From NCBI RefSeq assembly GCF_030317145.1, contig NZ_JASZYE010000002.1, positions 806,001 through 870,000 on the forward strand: a stretch of DNA of 64,000 nt, in the 5' to 3' direction. Of the stretch, positions 51,967 through 62,941 are shown in pieces. A program made the position numbers and the translations under genes. A model generated the notes under the pieces. That model searched no databases. It saw nothing but the letters and a program-made list of their open reading frames with translations, and was not told where the DNA came from. The stretch's first letter is position 1, and each line of letters begins with the position of its first letter. The stretch comes from Variovorax flavidus (lineage in GTDB: Bacteria > Pseudomonadota > Gammaproteobacteria > Burkholderiales > Burkholderiaceae_C).

Positions 51967-53481
51967 TCACGAACTTCCCGTGACATCGCCCGCCCCACCC
52001 AACGCCTTCGATACAGCCACCAGCCCCAACGCCAGCCGGCTCGTGCTCTCTGCGTAGTCCCTCTGCGCCTGCAGCCACGTCCGCTGCGCGTCCAGCTGAA
52101 CCAGAAAGTCCGTGAGCCCGTGGTCATACCGCACGCGCGCCAGTTGCAGCGCGTCCCGGCTGCTGCGCTCCCTCACCGCGAGTTGGGCATTGCGGCGCCG
52201 CTCCGCCGTGTAGACGTTCAACGCGTCGTCAATCTCGTGCCATGCCTTCAGCACGGTCTGCTGGTAGGCCACGGCGGCCTCCTGTTGCTGCAGTTCGCGC
52301 AGGTTCACAGTCGCGCGGCGGCGGCCGCCGTCGAAGATGGGCAGTTGCAGGTTCGGGCCGATGGCCCACTTGCGGCTGCCCCAGTCGCCGAAGCTGCCGC
52401 TGTTCACCGATTCAAAGCCGAAGTTCGCGCCCAGCGTGATGCGCGGATACAGGTCGGCCACGGCCACGCCGATGCTCGCGGTGGCAGCGTGCAGTTGCGC
52501 CTGTGCCATCTGGATGTCGGGCCGGCGCAGCGCCATCTCCGAAGGCAGGCCCAGCGACAGATCGGGCAGCGCGGCCGCCGCGGACGTGTCGGGCGGCGGC
52601 GCCAGTTGCGCCTGCAGCGCACCGGGCCGTTCGGCGACGAGCAGGGTGATCTGGTTGATGGCCTGCGCCTCCTGCACCAGCAGCTGCGGCAAGCGTGCAC
52701 GGAGGTCGGCGGCCTGCGCGCTCTGGCGCGTGACGTCGAGGTCGGTGGTGAGTCCGCCGTCGGCTCGGGCCTTGACCAGGTCCAGTGTCTCCTCGGCGGC
52801 CGTGATGTCCTCGCGTGCGAGGCGGATCTGCCGCTGCACGGCGCGTAACTCGAAGTAGTGCCGCGCCACTTCGGCCTGCACGCTGAGCTGCACCTGCGCG
52901 AGCAGGGCCTTCGATGCGGCGACGTTGGCATCGGCGGCCTCGACGGAGCGACGCACGCGGCCCCAGAGGTCGATTTCCCACGAGGCATCGAAGCCGGCCT
53001 GATAGAAGTTGTGCGGCTCGCTCAGCACCTTGACCAACTCGTCGCGGTTCGCCGGGTTCAGCGCGCCGAGCAGCCGCGTCATCTCGCCGTCCTCGCTCTC
53101 GCGCAGCCGCGTCGCGCCTGCGCTGGCATTGACCTGGATGCTCTTCTGCGAATTGACCACCGCGAGCTGCGCGCGGCTCTGCGCAAAGCGCAGCGCGGCG
53201 GTCTGCAGATCCTGGTTGGCGGCGAGGGCCTTGGCCTCCAGCGCATCGAGCACCGGGTCGCCGAACATCGACCAGTTCTGCGGCGCCGTGGCGGCGGCCG
53301 GTGCGGTGCGTTGCGGGTCGAGCAGTTCCGGCGAGCCGCCATGCCATGCAGCGAAATTGGCAGGCGCCTCTGGCACCTGGGGTTTGAAATCGGGCCCGAC
53401 GGCGCAGCCGGAAAGCCATGCAGCAGCCAGCACGCCGGCAAGACACGCCGTGGTGCGGAGAGGGTGGGCCGAAGTCTTCAT
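51967..53481 (-). CDS. NodT-family outer-membrane efflux lipoprotein
   Basis: 504 aa. Lipobox LSGC (Cys26), then AVGPDFKPQVPEAP typical of OprM/NodT channels, two outer-membrane-efflux repeats with long helices (SYEAxW-like SWEIDLWGRVRRSVEAADANVAASKALL, and WGSRKWAIGPNLQLPIFDGGRR). It forms the outer-membrane exit duct. It is the last gene of the ybhGFSR-like operon, 22 bp after the second permease gene, so this exporter carries its own channel. The ATG at 53481 gives the lipoprotein signal. Confidence 0.92.
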   Translation of the reverse strand: MKTSAHPLRTTACLAGVLAAAWLSGCAVGPDFKPQVPEAPANFAAWHGGSPELLDPQRTAPAAATAPQNWSMFGDPVLDALEAKALAANQDLQTAALRFAQSRAQLAVVNSQKSIQVNASAGATRLRESEDGEMTRLLGALNPANRDELVKVLSEPHNFYQAGFDASWEIDLWGRVRRSVEAADANVAASKALLAQVQLSVQAEVARHYFELRAVQRQIRLAREDITAAEETLDLVKARADGGLTTDLDVTRQSAQAADLRARLPQLLVQEAQAINQITLLVAERPGALQAQLAPPPDTSAAAALPDLSLGLPSEMALRRPDIQMAQAQLHAATASIGVAVADLYPRITLGANFGFESVNSGSFGDWGSRKWAIGPNLQLPIFDGGRRRATVNLRELQQQEAAVAYQQTVLKAWHEIDDALNVYTAERRRNAQLAVRERSSRDALQLARVRYDHGLTDFLVQLDAQRTWLQAQRDYAESTSRLALGLVAVSKALGGAGDVTGSS

Positions 53482-53503
53482 GATTTGCCTTTCAGCTGGG
53501 CGG

Positions 53504-54634
53504 TCATACAAGCCTATGGCGGAAGAGCCAGGCGGCGAGCGGCAGCGTGACGGCCGCGATGATGAAAAGGGGAATGAGGTTGTGCCAGACGGTCAGCAGC
53601 CCCACGCCTTCGAGATACACGCGCTGCACGAGGTCGATCGCAAAGCGCAGCGGATTGGCCATCGTCGCGATCTGCAACGCGCGCGGCATGTTGCTCACCG
53701 GCGTGGTCAGGCCCGACAGCAGCATCATCGGCATGATCAGCACGAAGGTGTAGAGCATGGCCTGCTGCATGTTGGCCGACACCGCCGAGATCGAGAGCCC
53801 GATGCCCACGCTCGCGATGGTGAAGAACGACAGTCCGATGTAGAGCGTGACGAAGGAGCCCGCCATCGGCACCCTGAACCACAGCAGCGTGATGAGCAGC
53901 ACCAGCGTGGATTGCACCAGCCCGATCATCACTGGCGGAATGGCCTTGCCGATCATGATCTCGGTGGGTGACAGCGGGGTCACGAGCAGTTGGTCGAAGG
54001 TGCCTTGCTCGCGCTCGCGCGCCACGGAGAGCGCGGTCAGCAGCAGGGTCTGGATCATGCTGAGCGCGGCGATCATGCCGGGCATGAAGTTCCAGCGCGT
54101 CTCCAGGTTGGGGTTGAACCACGCGCGCGATTCGATGGAGACAGGCGCCTTGAGGCCGCCGTGCTTCAGCCGCCATTCGTCGTTGAAGGCTGTCACGACG
54201 GAATTGACGAAGCCCGCCGCCGAGCCCGCGGTGTTGGAGTTGCGCGCATCGAGGATGACCTGGATCGGCGCCGACTCGCCCGCGTTGAGCTGCTGCTCGA
54301 ACTGCGGACCGATCTGGATCACGACCAGCGCGTCCTGCGAATTGACGATGGGCGCGATCTCGTTCGGCGACGTCAGGGTCGCGGCGCGGCGGAAGACGCC
54401 GGTGCCGTCGAGCTTGGCGATGAGCGCGGTCGACGCGCCGCTGCGGCTCTGGTCGAGCAGGGCGTAGTCGACCCGGCTCAGGTCGTAGGTGGCGGCATAG
54501 CCGAAGAGCAGGCTCTGCATCAGCGCCGGCACGATCAGGATGACGCGGCTGGACGGGTCCTTGAGGATCGCCAGCAGCTCCTTGCGGCAGAGGTTGGCGA
54601 CGCGCCGCACGAAGTCGAGGAATGAGCCGGTCAT
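53504..54634 (-). CDS. ybhR: ABC-2 type permease, YbhR-like
   Basis: 376 aa. An N-terminal helix (SRVILIVPALMQSLLFGYAATYDL) precedes a large periplasmic loop (about 50-180), then five helices with VAREREQGTFDQLLVTPLSPTEIMIGK between them, the ABC2_membrane signature. The start at 54634 gives MTGSFLDFVRRVANLCRKELLAILKDPSSR. It lies 5 bp after the partner permease. Together with it and the ATPase it forms a drug exporter of the YbhFSR type. Confidence 0.88.
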   Translation of the reverse strand: MTGSFLDFVRRVANLCRKELLAILKDPSSRVILIVPALMQSLLFGYAATYDLSRVDYALLDQSRSGASTALIAKLDGTGVFRRAATLTSPNEIAPIVNSQDALVVIQIGPQFEQQLNAGESAPIQVILDARNSNTAGSAAGFVNSVVTAFNDEWRLKHGGLKAPVSIESRAWFNPNLETRWNFMPGMIAALSMIQTLLLTALSVAREREQGTFDQLLVTPLSPTEIMIGKAIPPVMIGLVQSTLVLLITLLWFRVPMAGSFVTLYIGLSFFTIASVGIGLSISAVSANMQQAMLYTFVLIMPMMLLSGLTTPVSNMPRALQIATMANPLRFAIDLVQRVYLEGVGLLTVWHNLIPLFIIAAVTLPLAAWLFRHRLV

Positions 54635-54639
54635 GATCT

Positions 54640-55790
54640 TCAGTCGAGGTTCTTGCGCGTGACGAATCGCGCGACGCAGAGCAGCACGACCGCATACAGC
54701 ATCAGGATCGCGCAGTTCCTGAAGATCAGCGGCCAGACGTTGCCTGCGAGGAAGAGGGTGCGCACCAGCTCCATGAAGTAGGTCGCCGGCAGCGCCTGCC
54801 CCACGACGCGGACGACGGTCGGCACGTTGCGCAGGTCGAACAGAAAGCCCGACAGCATCAGCGACGGCAGGAAGCTCGAGATCAGCGCCACCTGGCTCGC
54901 AAGGAACTGATTGCGCGTGACGGAGGAGATGACCAGCCCCACGCCCACCGCGACCAGCAGGTAGAGCATCGCGCTGACGACAATGACGGCGAGCGATCCG
55001 TACATCGGCACCTCGAACAGGAAGCGTGCCGCGACGAGGCACAGCAGCAGACCGACCATGCCGATGCCGAAGTAGGGAATGATCTTCGCCAGCAGGATCT
55101 CCACCGGCCGCACGGGCGTGACGAACAGCGCCTCCAGCGTGCCGCGCTCCCATTCGCGCGCCATCACGAGCGCGGTGAGGAAGGCGCCGACCAGCGTCAT
55201 GATGAGCACGATGAGACCCGGCACCAGATACCAGGTGCTGGTGTTGGCGGTGTTGAACCACAGCCGCTGCTCGATGGTGACCGAGCCGACGCCGGCGGCG
55301 GTGCCGGCACCCTGGTCGGCCATCCGCAAGGGGTTCTGCGCGAGGGCGCCGCTCGCGTAGCGCAGCACGATGCCGGCCTTGTTCGCATCCGCGCCATGCA
55401 CGATCACCTGGATGCTGGCATTGCCGGCCGCGAGCCGGCGAGAGAAGTCGCCCGGCACGCGCACGATGCCATCGACCTTGCGCTGGTGCATGAGCGTCTC
55501 GGCCTCGCGCATCGAGGTCAGCATCACGGGCGAGATGTAGGGCGCGAGCTGCAGGCCCGAGACGGCCTGCACGGCGGTGGGCGAAGTGTCTTCGAGCACG
55601 ACGGCCATCGGCGCGTTCTTCACGTCGAGCGAGAGCCCGTAGCCGAAGATGAGGATCAGGATGATCGGCAGCAGGATGCCGATCGCCATGCTGCTCGGAT
55701 CGCGCAGCAGTTGGCGCGTCTCCTTGCGCGTGAGGGCGATCAGCCGGGGCCAGAAGCGGCTGAGCGTTGCGGGAGCCTGTGCGGGCGTGT

Positions 55791-55794
<4 letters not shown>
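54640..55794 (-). CDS. ybhS: ABC-2 type permease, YbhS-like
   Basis: 384 aa. The N-terminal cytoplasmic KETRQLLRDPSSMAIGILLPIILILIFGYGLSLD is followed by a large periplasmic loop and five helices, with MAREWERGTLEALFVTPVRPVEILLAKIIPYF. It is the partner of the permease at 53504. The ATG overlaps the ATPase stop by 4 nt. Confidence 0.9.
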
Positions 55795-57577
<1,783 letters not shown>

Positions 57578-57578
<1 letters not shown>

Positions 57579-58603
57579 CAGGGCTTGCTCCCCGCTGCAG
57601 TAGCGTTGCCGTCGAGCGCGAGCCGCACCGTCACGGGCATGCCGAGGCGCAGCCGGTCCTCAGAGTCGTCGGCCAGCACGCGGATCTCGTAGACCAGGCT
57701 GCTGCGCAACTCCTCGGTCTGCACGGTCTTGGGCGTGAACTCCGCGACCGATGAGATGTAGCCGACCTTGCCTTGCAAGGGCTGCCCCGGATGGCTGTCG
57801 GTGCTCAGCGTCGCGGCCATGCCGGGCCTGACGCGGCCGAGGTCGGCTTCCGTCACGTAGGCGCGAACCCATTTGGGATCGGTGATCGCGAGCGTGAAGA
57901 CGGGCCGCTGCGGCGAGGCCATGTCGCCCGGCTCCATCAGCCGGGCGCGCACCACCGCATCGATGGGCGCCTTGAGCTGCGCCTCCTGCAACTGGTGCCT
58001 GAGCACGGCCAGTGCCGCCACCGCGACGTCGAGTTGCGCCTGCGCCTGTGCGATGTCTTCCTTGCGCGGCCCCGTCACCACGAGTTGCTGGGCCTTGCGC
58101 ACGTTCTCGAGCTGCGCCTGCGCCACCTTCTGGCGCGCCTGCGCGGCGTCGATGTCCTGTTGGCTGACGGCCCGGCCGACGGTGGTCTGGCGGATGGATT
58201 GCAGGCGCTCCAGTTGCTGGCGCGCCAGCTCGGCATCGGCCGCTGCGGCGGCGACCTGGGCGCGCGATTGCGCGACTTCCTCTGGCCGGCTGCCGCTCTT
58301 CAGGCGTTGCAGCGCCTGCGTCTGCACGGCGATTTGCGCCTCGGCCTGCGCGGCCTGCAGTTGCAGGGTGCGGGTGTCGAGTTCGCCGAGCACCTGGCCG
58401 GCTTTCACGCGGTCGCCTTCCTGCACGTGGAGCTTGCCGATGCGCTCGCTGCCGTTGAAGGCGAGGGACACCTGCCGCAGGTCGACGTTGCCGTACAGCA
58501 CGAGGCTGTGTGCATCGACGGGTTGCCGGTTGAAATACCAGGCCGCGAAGGCGGCACCCGCCAGGAGAACGATGGCGCCCAGGATGATCGGCTTCTTGTT
58601 CAT
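57578..58603 (-). CDS. ybhG: HlyD-family periplasmic adaptor, YbhG-like
   Basis: 341 aa with an N-terminal anchor helix (IILGAIVLLAGAAFAAWYFN). The lipoyl half VRQVSLAF-type segment (NVDLRQVSLAFNGSERIGKLHVQEGDRVKAGQVLGELD) is followed by a long Gln/Ala-rich helical hairpin (about 75-190) and the second lipoyl half (LKAPIDAVVRARLMEPGDMA). It connects the ABC pump with the outer-membrane channel. As first gene of the operon, it is transcribed from the operator region at 58653-58681. Confidence 0.9.
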
Positions 58604-58652
58604 GGTCTCTTGTGGCGCCGGGATGACGCTGCGTTGTCGATGAAGTAGACTG

Positions 58653-58680
58653 ATGATATCGAATTTGAATTTAAATTCAA
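58653..58680 (-). promoter_or_regulatory. Putative promoter of the ybhGFSR-like operon
   Basis: On the minus strand TTGAAT (58680-58675), a 16-bp spacer and TATCAT (58658-58653) form a fair sigma-70 promoter. It lies 50-77 bp before the adaptor start. The -35 box and most of the spacer lie within the 18-bp palindrome. Confidence 0.5.
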
Positions 58681-58681
58681 A
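58664..58681. promoter_or_regulatory. 18-bp perfect palindrome, putative CecR-type operator
   Basis: TTTGAATTTAAATTCAAA is a perfect AT-rich palindrome in a GC-rich genome. It lies between the divergent TetR and adaptor genes, 27 bp from the TetR start, overlapping the putative operon promoter. This is the expected place for a TetR operator repressing both sides. Confidence 0.75.
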
Positions 58682-58708
58682 CTGCCACTTTGTTTCCAGG
58701 GTTTACAG

Positions 58709-59467
58709 ATGCCAGCGACCGCGAAGAAGAAATCCACCGTACCCGCCAGGCGCGCCTCGCGCCCCGACGGCGATGCCACGCGGCTGACTCTGATCGAGAC
58801 GGCGGGTCAGGTCTTTGCCGAGCGCGGCTATGCCGAGGCGACGAGCAAGGAAATCTGCGAGCGCGCCGGCATGCCGCTGGCGTCGGTCAACTACCACTTC
58901 GGTAGCCGCGACGGTTTGTACGAGGCCGTGCTCATCGCCGCGCACCAGCAGGTGGTGGGCCTCGAAGACCTGATGGCACTGGCGGAAGGCGTCGAGGACC
59001 CCGTGCTGAAGCTGCGTACGGTGCTGACGCAACTCGTGCGGCTGGCAACGCGCGCAGGCGCGCCGTGGGGGTTCCGCGTGGTGCTGCGCGAGGTGATGAC
59101 GCCCTCGGCCGCGATGCCCACCCTGATCGAGAAGGCGATCCGCCCGAAGGCGCAATTCATGCTCGGTCTCGTGAGCGGCGCGATGGGGCTGCCGCCGGAG
59201 CACCCCACCGTTCAGCGTGGGCTGGTCTTCGCGCTGTTGCCCTGCCTGGCGATCATGGTCGTGCCGAAGGACGTGCCGGCCAAGCTGCTGCCGGCCATCT
59301 CGCGGGACAGCGAGGGGTTGGCGGAGGAACTCATGCGCTACGTGATGGCGGGGCTGGACGCGATAGCGAGCGTGCAGCGGCCGGAGAAGAAGGAAGCGAA
59401 GACAGGGAAGAAGCGGGCGAGCCCGGAGCGCCCGCCTGCGCCAGAAGCCAGGCGCGAAAAAGCGTAA
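58709..59467 (+). CDS. cecR: TetR-family regulator, CecR-like
   Basis: 252 aa. The DNA-binding domain (about 25-70) has RLTLIETAGQVFAERGYAEATSKEICERAGMPLASVNYHFGSRDGLYEAVL. A CecR-type C-terminal ligand domain has GFRVVLREVMTPSAAMPTL. The last 35 residues are Lys/Glu/Pro-rich and probably disordered. In E. coli, cecR stands next to ybhGFSR; here it is divergent from the same set. Its last 137 bp overlap the end of the LysR gene on the other strand. Confidence 0.85.
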   Translation: MPATAKKKSTVPARRASRPDGDATRLTLIETAGQVFAERGYAEATSKEICERAGMPLASVNYHFGSRDGLYEAVLIAAHQQVVGLEDLMALAEGVEDPVLKLRTVLTQLVRLATRAGAPWGFRVVLREVMTPSAAMPTLIEKAIRPKAQFMLGLVSGAMGLPPEHPTVQRGLVFALLPCLAIMVVPKDVPAKLLPAISRDSEGLAEELMRYVMAGLDAIASVQRPEKKEAKTGKKRASPERPPAPEARREKA

Positions 59468-60323
59468 GGGCCGGACGCTCGTCGTGCGTGGCGGGCGTCA
59501 CCAGGAAATAGCTTCGCTCGCCCCGCAGCGGCCGGTCGCAGGCAATGACGAGTTCGCCCCGCGCCAGTTCCGCCTCGATCAGCATGCTGGGCATCAAGGC
59601 CACGCCGAGGCCGTGCGCCGCCGCGATCGCCAGCATCGAGAACAGCTCGTAGCGCGGCCCGCTGTGGGCGCGTGCCGAATCCACGCGTTGCGCATCGAAC
59701 CATTGGCGCCAACCATCGGGGCGCGTGCTTTGCTGCAATAGCGGCATGCGCGCCACTGCGGCGGGCGACAGCGGCTTGCGGCCGGCGAGCAGGGCGGGGC
59801 TGCACACGGGCACCACGTCTTCATTGAGCAGCACCGTCGATTGCGTGCCGGCCCAGTTGGCCGTCTGCGCGGCGGTGCCGGCATAGAGCGCGGCGTCGAA
59901 GGTCGTGTCGTTGAACAGGAAGGGCCGCGTCCGCGTCTCGATGTGCACCGTGATGTCCGGGTGCTTCGCCGCAAAATCCGGTAGTCGCGGGATCAGCCAG
60001 CGTGTCGCGAAGGTCGGCACTGCCGCGAGCTGGAGCGAGCCGCCCTGGCCCTGCCGCGCCATCGCGTCGAGCGTGTCGCGCTCCATGGTGTCGAGCTGCC
60101 GTGCGATCTGCCGTGCGTAGTCGGCGCCGGCCGGCGTCAGTGCCACGCCGTGGCGCGTGCGGCGGAACAGCGCCATGCCGAGGAAGTCTTCCAGCGCGGT
60201 GATCTGGCGCGACACGGCGCTCTGCGTCAGCGCCAGTTCCTGCGCGGCGCGCGTGTAGCTTTCGTGGCGTGCGGCGGCCTCGAAGCAGATCAGGGCCTGG
60301 GTGGAAGGGATCTTGCGGCGCAT
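59331..60323 (-). CDS. gcdR: LysR-family regulator, GcdR-like
   Basis: 330 aa. The LysR helix-turn-helix has ALICFEAAARHESYTRAAQELALTQSAVSRQITALEDFLG (about 9-48), and the effector domain is of GcvA/GcdR type (LQLAAVPTFATRWLIPRLPDF, VLLNEDVVPVCSP). The last 30 residues are Ser/Pro/Ala-rich and overlap the TetR gene by 137 bp on the other strand. The ATG at 60323 was chosen; a TTG 9 nt upstream is possible. Its position divergent from gcdH matches the glutarate cluster of Pseudomonas. Confidence 0.85.
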   Translation of the reverse strand: MRRKIPSTQALICFEAAARHESYTRAAQELALTQSAVSRQITALEDFLGMALFRRTRHGVALTPAGADYARQIARQLDTMERDTLDAMARQGQGGSLQLAAVPTFATRWLIPRLPDFAAKHPDITVHIETRTRPFLFNDTTFDAALYAGTAAQTANWAGTQSTVLLNEDVVPVCSPALLAGRKPLSPAAVARMPLLQQSTRPDGWRQWFDAQRVDSARAHSGPRYELFSMLAIAAAHGLGVALMPSMLIEAELARGELVIACDRPLRGERSYFLVTPATHDERPALTLFRAWLLAQAGAPGSPASSLSSLPSSPAAARSLSRPAPPSRSA

Positions 60324-60430
60324 GGTATGCAAAGCCTACATAGTTGACGGGAGGAGTTCATCTATGGAACGGCGAGCCCGCATTGTGCTTTGACGTGAGA
60401 AAAATGCATAACTGGGTGTCGAATCCTCGT

Positions 60431-60459
60431 TTGCGCTCATCACCCCGCGCGCTTACGAT
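60431..60459 (+). promoter_or_regulatory. Putative promoter of gcdH
   Basis: TTGCGC, a 17-bp spacer and TACGAT lie 40-68 bp before the gcdH start in the region shared with the divergent LysR gene. This is a weak consensus match. Activation by the LysR protein would fit a weak -35. Confidence 0.35.
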
Positions 60460-60498
60460 CACGCCCAACCTCAGCACTTCCACCCTCGGAGACTTCAC

Positions 60499-61698
60499 AT
60501 GGCCAAGCACGCCGCATTTCATTGGGACGACCCCCTTCTCCTCGACCAGCAGCTCACCGACGACGAGCGCATGGTGCGCGATGCCGCCAATGCCTACTGC
60601 CAGGAGCGTCTCGCCCCCCGCGTGCTCGAAGGCTTCCGCAACGGCGAAACCGATCCGGGCATCTTCCGCGAGATGGGCGCACTCGGCCTCCTCGGCCCGA
60701 CCATCCCCGAGCAATACGGCGGCCCCGGCCTCAACTACGTCTGCTACGGCCTGATCGCGCGCGAAGTCGAGCGCGTCGACTCCGGCTATCGCTCCATGGC
60801 CAGCGTGCAAAGCTCGCTCGTGATGGTTCCCATCTTCGAGTTCGGCTCCGAAGCGCAAAAGCAGAAGTTCCTGCCCAAGCTTGCCACCGGCGAGTGGATC
60901 GGCTGCTTCGGCCTCACCGAGCCCGATCACGGCTCCGACCCCGGCAGCATGGTCACGCGCGCCAAGAAGGTGCCCGGCGGCTACTCGCTCACCGGCGCCA
61001 AGATGTGGATCAGCAACAGCCCGATCGCCGACGTGTTCGTCGTCTGGGCCAAGGAAGTCAGCGAGAGCGGCGCCGTCGGCCCGATCCGCGGCTTCGTGCT
61101 GGAGAAGGGCGCCAAGGGCCTGAGCGCGCCCGCCATCCACGGCAAGGTCGGCTTGCGTGCCTCGATCACCGGCGAGATCGTCATGGACAACGTGTTCTGC
61201 CCCGAGGAAAACGCCTTCCCCGAAGTGCAGGGCCTCAAGGGTCCGTTCACCTGCCTCAACAGCGCCCGCTACGGCATCTCCTGGGGCGCACTCGGCGCCG
61301 CCGAGGACTGCTGGCACCGCGCACGCCAGTACACGCTGGACCGCAAGCAGTTCGGCCGCCCGCTCGCAGCCAACCAGCTGATCCAGAAGAAGCTGGCCGA
61401 CATGCAGACCGAGATCACGCTGGGCCTGCAAGGTTGCCTGCGCCTCGGCCGCATGAAGGACGAAGGCACGGCATCGGTCGAAGTGACCTCCCTGCTCAAG
61501 CGCAATTCCTGCGGCAAGGCGCTGGACATTGCACGCCTGGCCCGCGACATGATGGGCGGCAACGGCATCAGCGACGAGTTCGGCGTGGCGCGGCATCTGG
61601 TCAACCTCGAAGTCGTGAACACCTACGAAGGCACGCACGACATCCATGCGCTGATCCTCGGTCGTGCCCAGACAGGCATCGCCGCCTTTGCCAACTGA
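60499..61698 (+). CDS. gcdH: Glutaryl-CoA dehydrogenase
   Basis: 399 aa acyl-CoA dehydrogenase. FAD-binding and substrate blocks: [52 protein letters not shown] (Arg for the glutaryl carboxylate), [20 protein letters not shown] and [17 protein letters not shown]. The catalytic base is Glu377 in [14 protein letters not shown]. It oxidises and decarboxylates glutaryl-CoA to crotonyl-CoA in lysine, tryptophan and glutarate breakdown. GGAG lies 8 nt before the ATG. The CoA-transferase follows after 1 bp. Confidence 0.95.
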   Translation: MAKHAAFHWDDPLLLDQQLTDDERMVRDAANAYCQERLAPRVLEGFRNGETDPGIFREMGALGLLGPTIPEQYGGPGLNYVCYGLIAREVERVDSGYRSMASVQSSLVMVPIFEFGSEAQKQKFLPKLATGEWIGCFGLTEPDHGSDPGSMVTRAKKVPGGYSLTGAKMWISNSPIADVFVVWAKEVSESGAVGPIRGFVLEKGAKGLSAPAIHGKVGLRASITGEIVMDNVFCPEENAFPEVQGLKGPFTCLNSARYGISWGALGAAEDCWHRARQYTLDRKQFGRPLAANQLIQKKLADMQTEITLGLQGCLRLGRMKDEGTASVEVTSLLKRNSCGKALDIARLARDMMGGNGISDEFGVARHLVNLEVVNTYEGTHDIHALILGRAQTGIAAFAN

Positions 61699-61699
61699 C

Positions 61700-62941
61700 A
61701 TGGCTGCGCCGAAGGAAGGCGCCCTCGCGGGCCTGAAGGTTCTGGACCTCTCCCGCGTGCTCGCGGGCCCGTGGTGCACGCAGATCCTGGCGGACCTGGG
61801 CGCGGACGTCGTCAAGATCGAACGTCCCGGCGTCGGCGACGACACGCGCACCTGGGGCCCGCCCTTCCTGAAGGACGCCGAAGGGCGGGACACCAACCAG
61901 GCGACCTACTTCACCGCCTGCAATCGCAACAAGCGCTCCGTGACCATCGACATGGCCACGGGCGAAGGGCAGGCGCTGCTGAAGCAGATGGCCGCACAGA
62001 GCGACATCCTGGTCGAGAACTTCAAGACCGGCGGGCTCAGGCAATACGGGCTCGACTACGAATCCCTGCGCGCGGCCAATCCGCGCCTCATCTATTGCAG
62101 CGTGACCGGCTTCGGCCACGACGGCCCGCACGCCTCGCGCGCCGGCTACGACCTGATGATCCAGGCCACCAGCGGCATGATGAGCATCACCGGCCGTCCC
62201 GATGACGCGCCCGGCGGCGGACCGCTGCGCGTGGGTGTGGCGCTGACCGACCTGTTCACCGGCGTCTATGCGAGCACCGCGATCCTCGCCGCGCTCGAAG
62301 TGCGGCACCGCACCGGCGAGGGCCAGCACATCGACATGGCGCTGCTCGACGTCGGCATGGCGATCCTCGCCAACCAGGCCAGTGCCTTCCTCAACACCGG
62401 CGTGGCGCCGCAGCGGCAGGGCAACAGCCATCCGAGCCTCGCGCCCTACCAGGACTTCCGCACCAAGGACGGAGCGATGCTGCTGGCCATCGGCAACAAC
62501 GGTCAGTTCGCCCGCTTCTGCGAAGCCGCCGGCCATGCGGAGTGGGCCAGTGATCCGCGCTTTGCCACCAACACGCTGCGCGTGAAGCACCGGGAAGTGC
62601 TGATTCCCCCGATGGAAGAGGTGACTCGCACCCGCACGACCGCCGAGTGGATCGCGCTGCTCGAAGACAAGGCCGTGCCCTGCGGCCCGATCAACGACAT
62701 CGCGCAGGCTTTCGATGACGACCAGGTCAAGGCGCGCGGACTCGCCGTGAGCCTGCCGCGCGATGCGGGCGATGGCATCGAACAGATCGTCGGCGTCGCA
62801 AGCCCGCTGCGCCTGCAGGCCACCCCGCCGGTGCTGCGTCACGCGCCGCCCGCATTGGGGCAGCACACCGATGAGGTGTTGGCCGAACTGGGTATCGACG
62901 AAAAGCGGCGCACCGCGCTGCGCGAGGCGGGCGTGGTGTGA
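61700..62941 (+). CDS. gcdG: CaiB/BaiF-family CoA-transferase, probably glutarate CoA-transferase
   Basis: 413 aa class III CoA-transferase. The start [36 protein letters not shown] is typical, catalytic Asp184 is in [12 protein letters not shown], and [14 protein letters not shown] [14 protein letters not shown] and QNNGQF-type [14 protein letters not shown] also match. Next to gcdH it should activate glutarate with succinyl-CoA. The start at 61700 is directly after the gcdH stop. Its stop overlaps the trehalase start (GTGA). Confidence 0.92.
   Translation: MAAPKEGALAGLKVLDLSRVLAGPWCTQILADLGADVVKIERPGVGDDTRTWGPPFLKDAEGRDTNQATYFTACNRNKRSVTIDMATGEGQALLKQMAAQSDILVENFKTGGLRQYGLDYESLRAANPRLIYCSVTGFGHDGPHASRAGYDLMIQATSGMMSITGRPDDAPGGGPLRVGVALTDLFTGVYASTAILAALEVRHRTGEGQHIDMALLDVGMAILANQASAFLNTGVAPQRQGNSHPSLAPYQDFRTKDGAMLLAIGNNGQFARFCEAAGHAEWASDPRFATNTLRVKHREVLIPPMEEVTRTRTTAEWIALLEDKAVPCGPINDIAQAFDDDQVKARGLAVSLPRDAGDGIEQIVGVASPLRLQATPPVLRHAPPALGQHTDEVLAELGIDEKRRTALREAGVV

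Noticed and set aside
51867..52127. Small open frame between the cupin and the outer-membrane channel genes
   Set aside because: Its translation overlaps the channel gene, is Arg/Trp-rich and has no ribosome site.
60358..61896. A 512-codon minus-strand frame opposite gcdH
   Set aside because: The gcdH frame is complete with a catalytic Glu and a ribosome site; the antisense protein shows no family features.
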